A stretch of 64,000 bases of DNA from CAZKEW01 sp964580435 (GTDB taxonomy: Bacteria > Acidobacteriota > Aminicenantia > Aminicenantales > UBA8522): assembly GCA_964580435.1 (NCBI GenBank), contig CAZOKP010000001.1, positions 78,830 through 142,829 on the forward strand, read 5' to 3'. This document shows positions 18,171 to 26,028 of this stretch, in pieces; position 1 is the stretch's first letter, and each line of letters starts with the position of its first letter. The notes beneath the pieces are model-generated. The model saw only the letters and a program-made list of their open reading frames with translations. It had not been told where the DNA came from and searched no databases. The position numbers were made by a program, and so were the translations under genes.

Positions 18171-18348
18171 CCCCCCGTTTATCTTTTCTCCCANNNNNNN
18201 NNNNNNNNNNNNNNNNNNNNNNNNNNNNNNNNNNNNNNNNNNNNNNNNNNNNNNNNNNNNNNNNNNNNNNNNNNNNNNNNNNNNNNNNNNNNNTCGGCGA
18301 CGACACCCTCTCGTTTTTTAAGTAGCCCCCCGTTTATCTTTTCTCCCA
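18139..18348. other. artificial scaffold gap flanked by an exact 55-bp overlap
   Basis: Bases 18194-18293 are 100 Ns. The 55 bases before the gap (18139-18193) and the 55 after it (18294-18348) are identical. This is what two contigs sharing a k-mer-length overlap look like when a scaffolder failed to merge them. The true sequence is most likely continuous, with one copy of the 55 bases and no gap. The ambiguity probably came from the tetranucleotide repeat just downstream. Confidence 0.85.
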
Positions 18349-18355
18349 TCCACAC

Positions 18356-18425
18356 ACCAACCAACCAACCAACCAACCAACCTACCTACCTACCTACCTA
18401 CCTACCTACCTACCTACCTACCTAC
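18356..18425. repeat. tetranucleotide microsatellite (CCAA)n(CCTA)n
   Basis: A run of CCAA units changes into a run of CCTA units over about 70 bp, directly after the overlap next to the gap. It is non-coding. Its length could vary between cells, and it may have caused the assembly break. Confidence 0.85.
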
Positions 18426-18471
18426 TTTCCCTCCTTCTTTCCATTCCTTAACTGCATTTCTTAACATTATT

Positions 18472-18573
18472 GTCATTGCGAGTGTTAGCGAAGCAATCCG
18501 AAGAAGTGGATGCGAGCCTGGCGAAGCAGTCTCATGGCTCAAGGATGAGATTCTTCGCTTCGCTCGGAATGAC
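18472..18573. repeat. GTCATTGCGAG-type interspersed palindrome, copy 1
   Basis: The copy begins GTCATTGCGAG and ends CGCTCGGAATGAC, so its ends are inverted repeats, with gaagcaatccg-like internal arms. Related copies are at 18658-18734 and 21952-22029. It is an intergenic REP/MITE-like element with no coding capacity. Confidence 0.7.
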
Positions 18574-18657
18574 TCATTTGGGCTAGCTCGCCACGACATC
18601 TTCCAAAATTTTTATCCATTTTTAACTCTTTTTTCGCTTCAAAAAAATTTTGTTATT

Positions 18658-18734
18658 GTCATTGCGAGCGACCGAAGGGAGCGCGGCAATCTCACGTTAA
18701 GTTGTTGAGATCGCCACGCGTCGCTCGTGATGAC
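18658..18734. repeat. GTCATTGCGAG-type interspersed palindrome, copy 2
   Basis: Starts GTCATTGCGAGCGACCG and ends GTCGCTCGTGATGAC, with terminal inverted repeats. It belongs to the same family as the copies at 18472 and 21952. Confidence 0.7.
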
Positions 18735-18757
18735 ATAATTCTATCGGCAATTCGGCA

Positions 18758-18822
18758 CGAAAAATTGGGGGACACGATACGGAATTCCGGAGAATTCAGT
18801 TTATGTTCCCAGAATTTCGTGG
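18758..18822. repeat. REP-like palindrome with a GGGGGACACGATAC arm
   Basis: The left arm AATTGGGGGACACGATACGG and the right arm (which reads GGGAACATAAACTGAATTC on the other strand) form an imperfect inverted repeat around CCGGA. A shorter relative of the arm occurs at 30502-30530 (GGTATGTGTCCCCGAATT). Sequences like this resemble REP elements mobilised by IS200-like transposases, but no transposase gene is present here. The rest of 18574-18877 shows nothing else recognisable. Confidence 0.5.
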
Positions 18823-18877
18823 CCCCCAATTATTGGAGGGCTTGCGGGCCTGGCAAAAATCGAATAAAATGCTTTAA

Positions 18878-19723
18878 ATGAAAAAAGAAAGCCCCGCCCT
18901 TGTCGGAGAGAAGGATATTCTTTCCGACCTCACCCAGGAGAAGGGGACATCCCTGTTTTTGGGGCGGTATTCCCTGACCGAAGTGCTTGCCGTCCTCGGC
19001 AAAAGAAACTTCTTTAGGGAAGCCAAGAGGCGAGACCTCTGGCCTCTGGCCTTTGACCTGGATTCATCAGCCTATCCCGTCCAGAGATTTCAAATCTTTC
19101 TCGAAGAGAGGAAGCCCGAGAATCTCATCGTCGACCTTAAAATCCGCGAAGGCCGCCTCGCTCGCAAGGATTATCTCCATCTTGACCCCAGCTTCTACAA
19201 GCATAACTTTCTGTTCTTGGAATGGTTTACCCTCCAGAATCCTCGCCAGGAGTTTTCCAAAAAGAGGCCTCCGCTTCCAGGCCAGCAGCATCCCGGACTC
19301 GGGCTCGGGAAAAAGGTTGTGGACCTTTTTATCTATCTCGCCCGGCTCACTCGAAAAGACGGCCTGCTTGCCTTCCCCGCCTTTTTCCACAATGCCCTGC
19401 TTTTTTCCCGATATTTCCGCTTTATCAACCCCGAGAAATACGCCGAGGTCCTGGCCATCGAAAAAGCCTTTCCCAAGATCCCCTTCAAGCATCTGGCCTG
19501 GATCGTTTATCTCAACTGCCTGAAGCAGGATGACGACAGACCTTACGAATGGAAAGCCGAAGAAATGGCCTATCCTCTCAACAAAGCCCTAAAGCACTAT
19601 TTCGATTCCAAGGCCTATAAAATGAGGTTTAAACAGAGCCTGGATAAGTGGCACTTCACCATTGACTGGGACTGCTACGAGAGGAAACTGGACGACCTAA
19701 TAAAGGAAAAAATCGGGGACTGA
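18878..19723 (+). CDS. conserved-looking hypothetical protein
   Basis: I do not recognise the family. The 281-residue product is soluble, with no signal peptide or membrane segment. It is rich in aromatic and basic residues in its second half (KHNFLFLEWFTLQNPRQEF, ALLFSRYFRFINPEKYAEV, KWHFTIDWDCYERKLDD). Third-position base use is strongly GC-biased, as in the neighbouring housekeeping genes, which supports a real gene. No ribosome site precedes the ATG. It lies 72 bp before rpmE, which has its own promoter. Confidence 0.6.
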   Translation: MKKESPALVGEKDILSDLTQEKGTSLFLGRYSLTEVLAVLGKRNFFREAKRRDLWPLAFDLDSSAYPVQRFQIFLEERKPENLIVDLKIREGRLARKDYLHLDPSFYKHNFLFLEWFTLQNPRQEFSKKRPPLPGQQHPGLGLGKKVVDLFIYLARLTRKDGLLAFPAFFHNALLFSRYFRFINPEKYAEVLAIEKAFPKIPFKHLAWIVYLNCLKQDDDRPYEWKAEEMAYPLNKALKHYFDSKAYKMRFKQSLDKWHFTIDWDCYERKLDDLIKEKIGD

Positions 19724-19739
19724 CGGCCGCCCGTTTGTT

Positions 19740-19768
19740 TTGAACTCAAAGGGGAATTCTGGTATAAT
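19740..19768 (+). promoter_or_regulatory. sigma70-type promoter of rpmE-prfA-prmC
   Basis: TTGAAC (19740-19745), a 17-bp spacer and a perfect TATAAT (19763-19768) lie 28 bp before the rpmE start. GAGGAG at 19781-19786 is the ribosome site. Confidence 0.75.
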
Positions 19769-19795
19769 ACTTCCGCCATTGAGGAGATTTTGCAG

Positions 19796-20008
19796 ATGAA
19801 AAAAGGTATCCATCCCGAATATGTGGAGTGCCGGGTGACCTGCGCCTGCGGCAATACGTTCCTTACCCGTGACACGAAAAAAGAGATCCGTGTCGAGATC
19901 TGCTCCCAGTGCCATCCCTTCTTCACGGGAAAGCAGAAGCTCATTGACAGCGCCGGCCGCGTCGAGAAGTTCAGGAAGAAATATGGCGACAAGACAAAGT
20001 TACCATGA
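19796..20008 (+). CDS. rpmE: 50S ribosomal protein L31
   Basis: The 70-residue zinc-ribbon L31 sits at the 5S/central protuberance bridge between ribosomal subunits. It begins MKKGIHPEY and has the zinc ligands C16, C18, C36 and C39 (TCACGNTF and [14 protein letters not shown]), so it is the zinc-containing form. The ATG at 19796 is preferred over a TTG two codons earlier because GAGGAG is 9 bp upstream of it. Its stop overlaps the prfA start (ATGA), the common rpmE-prfA-prmC arrangement. Confidence 0.95.
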   Translation: MKKGIHPEYVECRVTCACGNTFLTRDTKKEIRVEICSQCHPFFTGKQKLIDSAGRVEKFRKKYGDKTKLP

Positions 20009-21102
20009 TCTTCGAAGAGCTCGCGAATGTTGAGGAAAAATACCGCCGTCTGACCCTCTCTCTTTCCGACCCCGCCCTTATTTCCAACCCCCAAAAATTC
20101 AAGGAGGCCTCTAAGGAGAGGGCGGAGATCGAGCCTCTGGTCAAGAAATACGAAGAATACAAAAAGGTCAAAAAGCAGATCCAGGAATCAGAGGAGATTC
20201 TCGCTGAACCCAAATACGAGCCCGAGCTGCGCAATCTTGCTGAGGCCGAGCTCAAAGAACTCTTAGACAGAGAGAAAAGGCTCGAGGAGGAGCTCAAGTT
20301 CCTCCTCCTTCCCAAGGACCCTTTCGACGAAAAAAACGTCATTCTGGAGGTCCGGGCGGGCGCCGGGGGCGATGAGTCGTCGCTTTTCGCCCAGGACCTG
20401 TTCCGGATGTACTCCCATTATGCTGAGAGCAAGGGCTGGCAGTTCGAAATGATGGACTCGAGCATCTCGCCCATCGGCGGGTTTAAAGAGGTCATCATCA
20501 ATATCCGGGGAAAGAATGTCTATTCTTCGCTCAAGTACGAAAGCGGCGTCCACCGGGTGCAGCGCGTCCCGCGGACTGAGGCCAGCGGCCGCATTCACAC
20601 GTCGACCGTGACCGTGGCGGTCTTGCCTGAAGCCGATGAGGTGGATGTCAAACTCGACCCCAAGGACCTCAAAATCGATGCTTTTGGCGCGTCAGGTCCT
20701 GGCGGCCAGAACGTCAACCGGAACTATACCGCCATCCGCGTCACTCATAAGCCCTCGGGCCTCGTTGTCTCCTGCCAGGATGAAAAATCCCAGCACCGCA
20801 ACAAGGAGAAGGCATTGCGCATCCTGCGCTCCCGTCTTATGGATATCGCCACAAGAAAGCAGGACGAGGCGATCGCCAAGAACCGCAAGTCTCAGGTGGG
20901 GACAGGGGAGAGGAGCGAGAAGATCCGGACTTACAATTTTCCTCAATCCAGGGTCACCGACCACAGGATCAATCTGACGCAGCATAACCTGGAGGGCGTG
21001 CTCGACGGCGACCTGGGCGAGATCATCGAGAAATTGGTGTTTCATTTTCAAACCCAGGGGCTTGAGCGCCAGTCCACGGCTTCCTCAGAACCCGGGCCTT
21101 AA
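20005..21102 (+). CDS. prfA: peptide chain release factor 1
   Basis: RF1 recognises UAA and UAG stop codons and triggers release of the nascent chain. The 365-residue product is full length. The stop-codon-reading P-x-T tripeptide is PRT (189-191), inside [18 protein letters not shown], and it distinguishes the protein from RF2, which has SPF. The catalytic GGQ is at 233-235 (GPGGQNVN), the Gln being the target of PrmC, whose gene follows directly. The start overlaps the rpmE stop by 4 bp. Confidence 0.97.
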   Translation: MIFEELANVEEKYRRLTLSLSDPALISNPQKFKEASKERAEIEPLVKKYEEYKKVKKQIQESEEILAEPKYEPELRNLAEAELKELLDREKRLEEELKFLLLPKDPFDEKNVILEVRAGAGGDESSLFAQDLFRMYSHYAESKGWQFEMMDSSISPIGGFKEVIINIRGKNVYSSLKYESGVHRVQRVPRTEASGRIHTSTVTVAVLPEADEVDVKLDPKDLKIDAFGASGPGGQNVNRNYTAIRVTHKPSGLVVSCQDEKSQHRNKEKALRILRSRLMDIATRKQDEAIAKNRKSQVGTGERSEKIRTYNFPQSRVTDHRINLTQHNLEGVLDGDLGEIIEKLVFHFQTQGLERQSTASSEPGP

Positions 21103-21948
21103 TTGAGCACCATTCAAGAGCTTTTCCAGAAGGGAAGACAACTCCTCCAGACAGTAGCGGCTGAACCTTCCATAGAGGCCAAAGTCATCATCCTTAAATC
21201 GGCCGGCCTCACCGAGGAGCAATTCTTCGCCTCGCCGCAGAAAAGGCTCTCCCCTCGGGAAGAAAACGACTTCGACCGGCTCCTCGATCGACGCCTTTCC
21301 GGCGTTCCGCTTGCTTATTTGACCGGAACGAAAGAATTCTGGTCTCTTCCTTTAACAATCCTCCCGGGCGTCTTCATCCCCAGGCCGGAGACAGAGCTCA
21401 TCGTGGAGAAAGTGCTAGAATTGTCGGTTATCAGAGAGGAGACGATTATTGATATCGGGACGGGCAGCGGAAATATCGCCGTGGCTCTGGCCAAAGATCT
21501 TCCTCAGGCGCGCATTGTAGCCACTGATGTTTCCGTGAAGGCTCTTCGGTTGGCCAGGTTAAATGCCCGCACGCACGGTGCAAAGAGGATTGTTTTTGTT
21601 CAAGGCAATCTCTTTTCGGCCTTAAAAGCCCTCGATTTAGAGGAAAAATGCGATTTTATCGTCTCCAACCCGCCTTATGTCTCGGCCGGCGATTGGGAAA
21701 CGCTTTCTCACGAGGTCAGGGATTACGAACCGCGAAGGGCCCTGGTCCCCGGGAAGACTGGGTTGGAGTTCATCCGCCGCCTGATTGAAGGTTCTCCTGC
21801 ATATCTCAGGCCGGGCGGACATCTCCTTTTTGAGATCGGGCAGGGCCAACGCGAGGGCGCACTCTCCCTTTTTGATCAGCGCTGGAGCCAGGTCGAATCT
21901 TTTAATGACCTGAGAGGAATTCCCCGAGTCGTCTGTGCCCGTTTGTGA
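21103..21948 (+). CDS. prmC: release factor glutamine N5-methyltransferase
   Basis: PrmC methylates the GGQ glutamine of release factors. The 281-residue product has the N-terminal helical domain (1-80), IPRPETE (92-98), the S-adenosylmethionine loop DIGTGSGN (117-124) and the catalytic NPPY (189-192). The start is a TTG immediately after the prfA stop, with no better ATG nearby, so it probably depends on coupling to prfA. Three bases after its stop begins a copy of the interspersed palindrome. Confidence 0.95.
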   Translation: MSTIQELFQKGRQLLQTVAAEPSIEAKVIILKSAGLTEEQFFASPQKRLSPREENDFDRLLDRRLSGVPLAYLTGTKEFWSLPLTILPGVFIPRPETELIVEKVLELSVIREETIIDIGTGSGNIAVALAKDLPQARIVATDVSVKALRLARLNARTHGAKRIVFVQGNLFSALKALDLEEKCDFIVSNPPYVSAGDWETLSHEVRDYEPRRALVPGKTGLEFIRRLIEGSPAYLRPGGHLLFEIGQGQREGALSLFDQRWSQVESFNDLRGIPRVVCARL

Positions 21949-21951
21949 AGT

Positions 21952-22029
21952 GTCATCACGAGGCTTCTCGAAGAAGCCGTAGTGATCTCATCGAGATCCA
22001 CGAGATCGCCACGCTGCGCTCGCGATGAC
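21952..22029. repeat. GTCATTGCGAG-type interspersed palindrome, copy 3
   Basis: Begins GTCATCACGAGG and ends TGCGCTCGCGATGAC. It is a diverged member of the family at 18472 and 18658. It sits between prmC and the convergent BACON/cohesin gene, where a hairpin could also end transcription. Confidence 0.6.
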
Positions 22030-22080
22030 AATGTAAACATACTTACTACATTTGTATTAGTTAATTGAGGCCACACGAAT

Positions 22081-23262
22081 TTATTTCCTGTATGTAAATG
22101 TCGTGCTCGAAGGCTCCGGCTGCATGCCCGCGATGTCATCCGCGTAGCCCTGCACAATGATTTGACTCTGCTGGCCATTGCTGTAAGGCCCGCCGGTCAC
22201 TTTAAGGGTGACAACGGCGATAGTTCCCGAGCTTCCGCTTGAAATTATGCTGCCCGACCCGGCAAAGCCTCCGATGGTCACGGTCCCGCCGACGCTGTTT
22301 CCATCAACATAGGTCCAATTTCCGGTGAGGCTCCCTTTGCTCGTGCCGACATATTGAAACATATTCGTATCAAAGGTCAGCTGCAGGCCAAAGGATGCGA
22401 TATCGTTGAGATTGCCGATGATGGAAATGGGAACATTGACCGTCGTGTCGGTCCGGCCCTCGGAGGGATTACACGACACTCTGATCTCATTGTTGGTCGG
22501 GATGGCTCCGACTCTCAGGGCCACTCTAACTTGTTGGGGGCTGTTCGAGGCGTTCGGGCTTGTGATCGTGATCATGCCGTTATAGCTCCCGACAGCGAGG
22601 CTTGCGCTGTTCACGGAAACCGTGTGGCTGTTTTCCTGGCCGCTGGAACTTCCGCTGAGCGGGTTCACCGCAAGCCAGGGGGCATTCAAGGCTAGGGCAT
22701 AATTGAGAGTGCCGCCACCTGGATTTCTTATAGCGATCGTCTGCCGCGAAGGATTCGAGCCGGCTTGAGCCGCAAAAGACAGCATCTGGGGGGAGACGAA
22801 AATCTCCGCCGGAAGTTCCTTGCCGATTTTCAGGCTCACCCTCACTTTCTGAGGGTTGTTGTAGGCCTCTGAGCATGTCACGGTGATGGCCGCAGTATAA
22901 TCGGCGTCCCGAGCCGCCAGCCCGTTCTTGTTGATGGTGATCGCGTGCTCATTGACCTGGCCGGAGGAGCTTCCGCCCGCTGGCTCGACAGTCAACCAGT
23001 CCGCGTCGTCAGAGAGGTCATATTTCAGGGTTTTTTGTCCCGAGTTTTTTATCTTGAGCACCTGAAAAGAAGGGTTTGGACCTGTCTCCGAAGCGGCGAA
23101 ATTCATTTCAGCAATATTCAGCCAGATGATGGGACGGGTGAGAGACTCCCCGTCTGGAGTTATCGGGGTTTTTTTACAGTTGCTGTGGAGACCTGCAAGA
23201 AGAAGCAGGCTGATTAGCCCGACGGAAATTCTTCGATGATGTCGAGATGAAATTATCTTCAA
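22081..23262 (-). CDS. secreted protein with BACON-like repeats and a cohesin-like domain
   Basis: This 393-residue surface or periplasmic protein starts at the TTG at 23262, which overlaps the stop of the HD-GYP gene (TTGA). This start gives a normal signal peptide, MKIISSRHHRRISVGLISLL. The C after HSN could be a non-standard lipidation site. The mature part holds two BACON-like beta-domains of about 95 residues each, with the repeated signature W-L-[AT]-V-[EN]-P-x-[SG]-G-x-S-S-G-Q. After these comes a cohesin-like domain (EIRVSCNPSEGRTDTTVNV to the end). Such domains bind carbohydrate or protein partners. Translational coupling to a cyclic-di-GMP phosphodiesterase-type gene suggests matrix or surface regulation, by inference. 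Confidence 0.75.
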   Translation of the reverse strand: MKIISSRHHRRISVGLISLLLLAGLHSNCKKTPITPDGESLTRPIIWLNIAEMNFAASETGPNPSFQVLKIKNSGQKTLKYDLSDDADWLTVEPAGGSSSGQVNEHAITINKNGLAARDADYTAAITVTCSEAYNNPQKVRVSLKIGKELPAEIFVSPQMLSFAAQAGSNPSRQTIAIRNPGGGTLNYALALNAPWLAVNPLSGSSSGQENSHTVSVNSASLAVGSYNGMITITSPNASNSPQQVRVALRVGAIPTNNEIRVSCNPSEGRTDTTVNVPISIIGNLNDIASFGLQLTFDTNMFQYVGTSKGSLTGNWTYVDGNSVGGTVTIGGFAGSGSIISSGSSGTIAVVTLKVTGGPYSNGQQSQIIVQGYADDIAGMQPEPSSTTFTYRK

Positions 23263-24359
23263 GGCCTGTTGTAGATTTCGGAAAAATTCTCGAGCGCCGG
23301 AAGGATCTTCGTGGTCTCGTGACGGATTCTTTCCCATTCCTCCAGCCTGACCGAGCAAAAGGCGTCCACGACTTGAGGGTCGAACTGCGTGCCCCGGTTT
23401 TCCTGGATGCCCTTTTTGGCTGTCTTGAAATCTCTTTCCTTGCGGTAGGGGCGGTGGGACGTTATGGCGTCCAACGCGTCCGCAAGCGCGAAAACGCGGG
23501 CTTCGAGTGGGATAGAATCTTTCTTTAGCCCCTTGGGGTAGCCCGTCCCGTCGTACCTCTCATGGTGGTAGAGGATGATATTGCCGACTTCCTTGACCAT
23601 CTTGATTTCCCGGATGAGCCCGTATCCCAGGACCGGATGAAGCTTGACCTTTTCCCACTCCGAGGCCGACAACCGGCTGGGTTTTTTCAATATAGAGTCA
23701 GGGATGGCGATTTTCCCAACGTCATGAAGGAGGGCGCCCTTGCGGATATTATCTAGGGTGGCGCTGTCGTTGATCCCGACGAGCTGGGCGAGGGTCTGGC
23801 TGTACTTGGCCACGGTGAGGGAATGCCCGAAGGTTTCGACATCCCTCATGTCCATGGCCGTCATCAGGTTCTCGAGCGTAGCGTTGTAGATCTCCTCGAG
23901 CTCCGCGGCTTTGCGCCGGTTTTTTGACTGCTCCAGCCTCAGCTTTTTCAGATGATTGATGTTCGAGGCGTTCTCCGCGGCTAGTTTTCTTTTGGTGACT
24001 TCGTTCGTTACGGCAGATAGGATGCTGCCCCAATGATCAGCGCCGGCAAGCTGGTCGGCGATCCCGCGCTTGAGCAGAGATATCGCAGGGCCCGCTTTAT
24101 TCGACTTTGACAGGATGACAAGCGAGACCTCAGGAAAACTTTTTTTTAGGCGCCGCAGTTCGCCGACAATTTCCTCAGTGATGAAATTCAAGCTGGCGAT
24201 GGCGATTGCGGGTTTGTTTTGGCCGGATAGCTGGAACATGAGCTCGGCCAACGAGCCGACCGCCTTGGCCTCGAAATCCAGGCCGGTCAAAAACTCGGCC
24301 AGTTTTTCGCTTCCTTGGCGATCCTCAGCGATGACGAAAACCCTGGCTTTCTCCTCCAT
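23259..24359 (-). CDS. HD-GYP protein with a degenerate receiver domain
   Basis: This 366-residue protein probably hydrolyses cyclic-di-GMP. The C-terminal HD-GYP domain is intact in its key motifs: LLHDVGKIAIPD (H212, D213), KLHPVLGYGLI, and HHERYDGTGYP (265-275). The N-terminal 115 residues resemble a CheY-like receiver, but the segment where the phospho-acceptor Asp belongs reads AIAIASLNF. It therefore cannot be phosphorylated in the usual way and may sense something else or dimerise. A coiled coil (about 125-160) joins the two parts. It runs opposite to the coiled-coil gene at 24756, and its stop overlaps the BACON/cohesin gene. Confidence 0.88.
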   Translation of the reverse strand: MEEKARVFVIAEDRQGSEKLAEFLTGLDFEAKAVGSLAELMFQLSGQNKPAIAIASLNFITEEIVGELRRLKKSFPEVSLVILSKSNKAGPAISLLKRGIADQLAGADHWGSILSAVTNEVTKRKLAAENASNINHLKKLRLEQSKNRRKAAELEEIYNATLENLMTAMDMRDVETFGHSLTVAKYSQTLAQLVGINDSATLDNIRKGALLHDVGKIAIPDSILKKPSRLSASEWEKVKLHPVLGYGLIREIKMVKEVGNIILYHHERYDGTGYPKGLKKDSIPLEARVFALADALDAITSHRPYRKERDFKTAKKGIQENRGTQFDPQVVDAFCSVRLEEWERIRHETTKILPALENFSEIYNRP

Positions 24360-24630
24360 TCAGGCTCTCCTCCTTAACCCTGGCATCCTTGTCGTATTTC
24401 CTTTAAGCTACTATATACATTATTTTGGTCGTGGGATTCAAGGAAAATTAGAACGTCTTTGGTGAGGATTCCTTCTCATCTTTCAAGGTGAGACATCCAA
24501 GGCAAAATTACCCCTAAGAATCGTCCGGAAAGGTGATTGCCTTAAGAGCCAGGCTTTGCCAAACTACATCCTGGTGAATGAAATGATTCTCCCGCATGTG
24601 CCGTTCCTGCGCGCGAAGGCGGCGTGCGCC

Positions 24631-24659
24631 TTGACAGCGACCGAACTTAGTTGTAACAT
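24631..24659 (+). promoter_or_regulatory. candidate sigma70 promoter
   Basis: TTGACA (24631-24636), 17 bp, TAACAT (24654-24659). It lies about 95 bp before the coiled-coil gene. Nothing else is recognisable in the 24360-24755 spacer. Confidence 0.55.
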
Positions 24660-24755
24660 AATGATAAAAAATAACTTAAGAAGCTTTGTCTTCGCATATC
24701 GCCCGGCCTTTGTTTTTTTGCCTGACGAAAACAGCCAGGGCCAAGGAGAAAAGAG

Positions 24756-26003
24756 ATGGCTGAGAAATCTTTGAATACAAAAGATTCCGCTACTGTCATC
24801 GAGGAAATCGAGTCCAAACTGGAGAAGCTCCTAAACAAGCGAAAAGAGGAGATCGAGAGGGACCTGGAGGAGAGGATCAGGGCTGAAAAGGAAGAAGCGA
24901 CAAAGAAGATCGAGGCCATCCAGAAGGAGATTACCAAGGGAAAAGAAATTCTCCATGATTACCGGACTGTTATCAGCGAGTTTGAGACTGAACGCACTGC
25001 CCTGCAGCTCCAGCTCAAAGAGCATTTCGAAAAAGCCGTCGAGTACCAAACGGATATCGAAAAGCTGGCGGGGCTGACTCTTGAAGAACTTCGAAAAGTC
25101 AGCGAACTGAACAAGAAACTGGAAACCCTCCATCAGACGGCCGAAGAGCGGGTGAACAGCTTCAAGAAGGACCTCGAGGAGAGGTTTGGAATCGTGGCTC
25201 AGCTTCCTGAAAGCAAGGAAGAAGAGGAACTGAAGATCGACCTCGAGCAGGAGCTTTCGAAGCTGAAAAAGATCAAAGAGCTCTTGGAGACGGAACCAGT
25301 GAAAGGCGAAGAAGCCGGGGCCGAGGAAGCCGTGGTTGAGATAGTCGAGGGAGAGAAGCCCGAAGTCTCCCCCGTCACGAACAAGAACGGCGCCCCGCTC
25401 AATGTTCCCGAGATCAGCGAAGTCATGGAGAGTTCTCTGGCCAGAGAAGAGGAGGCCGAGTCGAAAGAGGCCCCGGTCGAGGAAAAAGCCTGGGGTGAGG
25501 AACGGGATAATTTCCAGGCGCTTTTCGAAGCCTTAGAGAAATACCGCAAGATCGAACCTCGCAATGGGAACGGGGAGATTGGGTTCTTCCAGAAGGGAGA
25601 TCAGGTCATTCTGGATGGAGAATACATGGTGGCCTCGATCGACGAGTCTTTGGAAGAGGCCAAAAAGCTCTATGTCAAACTCTCCCAGACCGAGTCGCCC
25701 AAGGAACAGTTCTTTATCAAGCAGGAAATCATCAACCACCAGGAAATCCTGCGGAAATACATCCTAAGAAACCTCAAGATGTGCGAGCGGGAAGGGGCCG
25801 CTCTCCCTCAGTTCACAACGGACATCCTCAATCTGGATGTTCTTAAAGACATTCTCGAAAAGCTGAGCATGGAGAACTGGAGCAACCCGAGCGACTTCAG
25901 TTCTTTTAGGACGATGATCGAGTCTCTGAAGGACTCTTATTACGCCAAGATCACCCCGCCCGTCTATTATCTCAAGTCCCTGCTTGAAGAATTGGGCGAC
26001 TGA
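24756..26003 (+). CDS. coiled-coil cytoplasmic protein, function unknown
   Basis: I do not recognise the family. The 415-residue product has no signal peptide. Residues 10-200 are charged heptad-rich coiled coil (EEIESKLEKLLNKRKEEIER, then many E/K-rich helices). Residues 200-255 are an acidic, low-complexity linker. Residues 255-415 form a helical domain with FQALFEALEKYRKIEP, SLEEAKKLYVKLSQTES and a C-terminal SLLEELGD. AGGAGA precedes the ATG. It is flanked by the HD-GYP gene (divergent) and the GGDEF-PilZ gene (convergent). A link to cyclic-di-GMP signalling is suggested only by position. Confidence 0.6.
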   Translation: MAEKSLNTKDSATVIEEIESKLEKLLNKRKEEIERDLEERIRAEKEEATKKIEAIQKEITKGKEILHDYRTVISEFETERTALQLQLKEHFEKAVEYQTDIEKLAGLTLEELRKVSELNKKLETLHQTAEERVNSFKKDLEERFGIVAQLPESKEEEELKIDLEQELSKLKKIKELLETEPVKGEEAGAEEAVVEIVEGEKPEVSPVTNKNGAPLNVPEISEVMESSLAREEEAESKEAPVEEKAWGEERDNFQALFEALEKYRKIEPRNGNGEIGFFQKGDQVILDGEYMVASIDESLEEAKKLYVKLSQTESPKEQFFIKQEIINHQEILRKYILRNLKMCEREGAALPQFTTDILNLDVLKDILEKLSMENWSNPSDFSSFRTMIESLKDSYYAKITPPVYYLKSLLEELGD

Positions 26004-26028
26004 GGGACATCCGGCGAATTCTTCCCCC

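Noticed and set aside
18356..18425. CRISPR-like regular repeat
   Set aside because: The units are 4 bp with no spacers; it is a simple microsatellite. No CRISPR array or cas gene was seen anywhere in the window.
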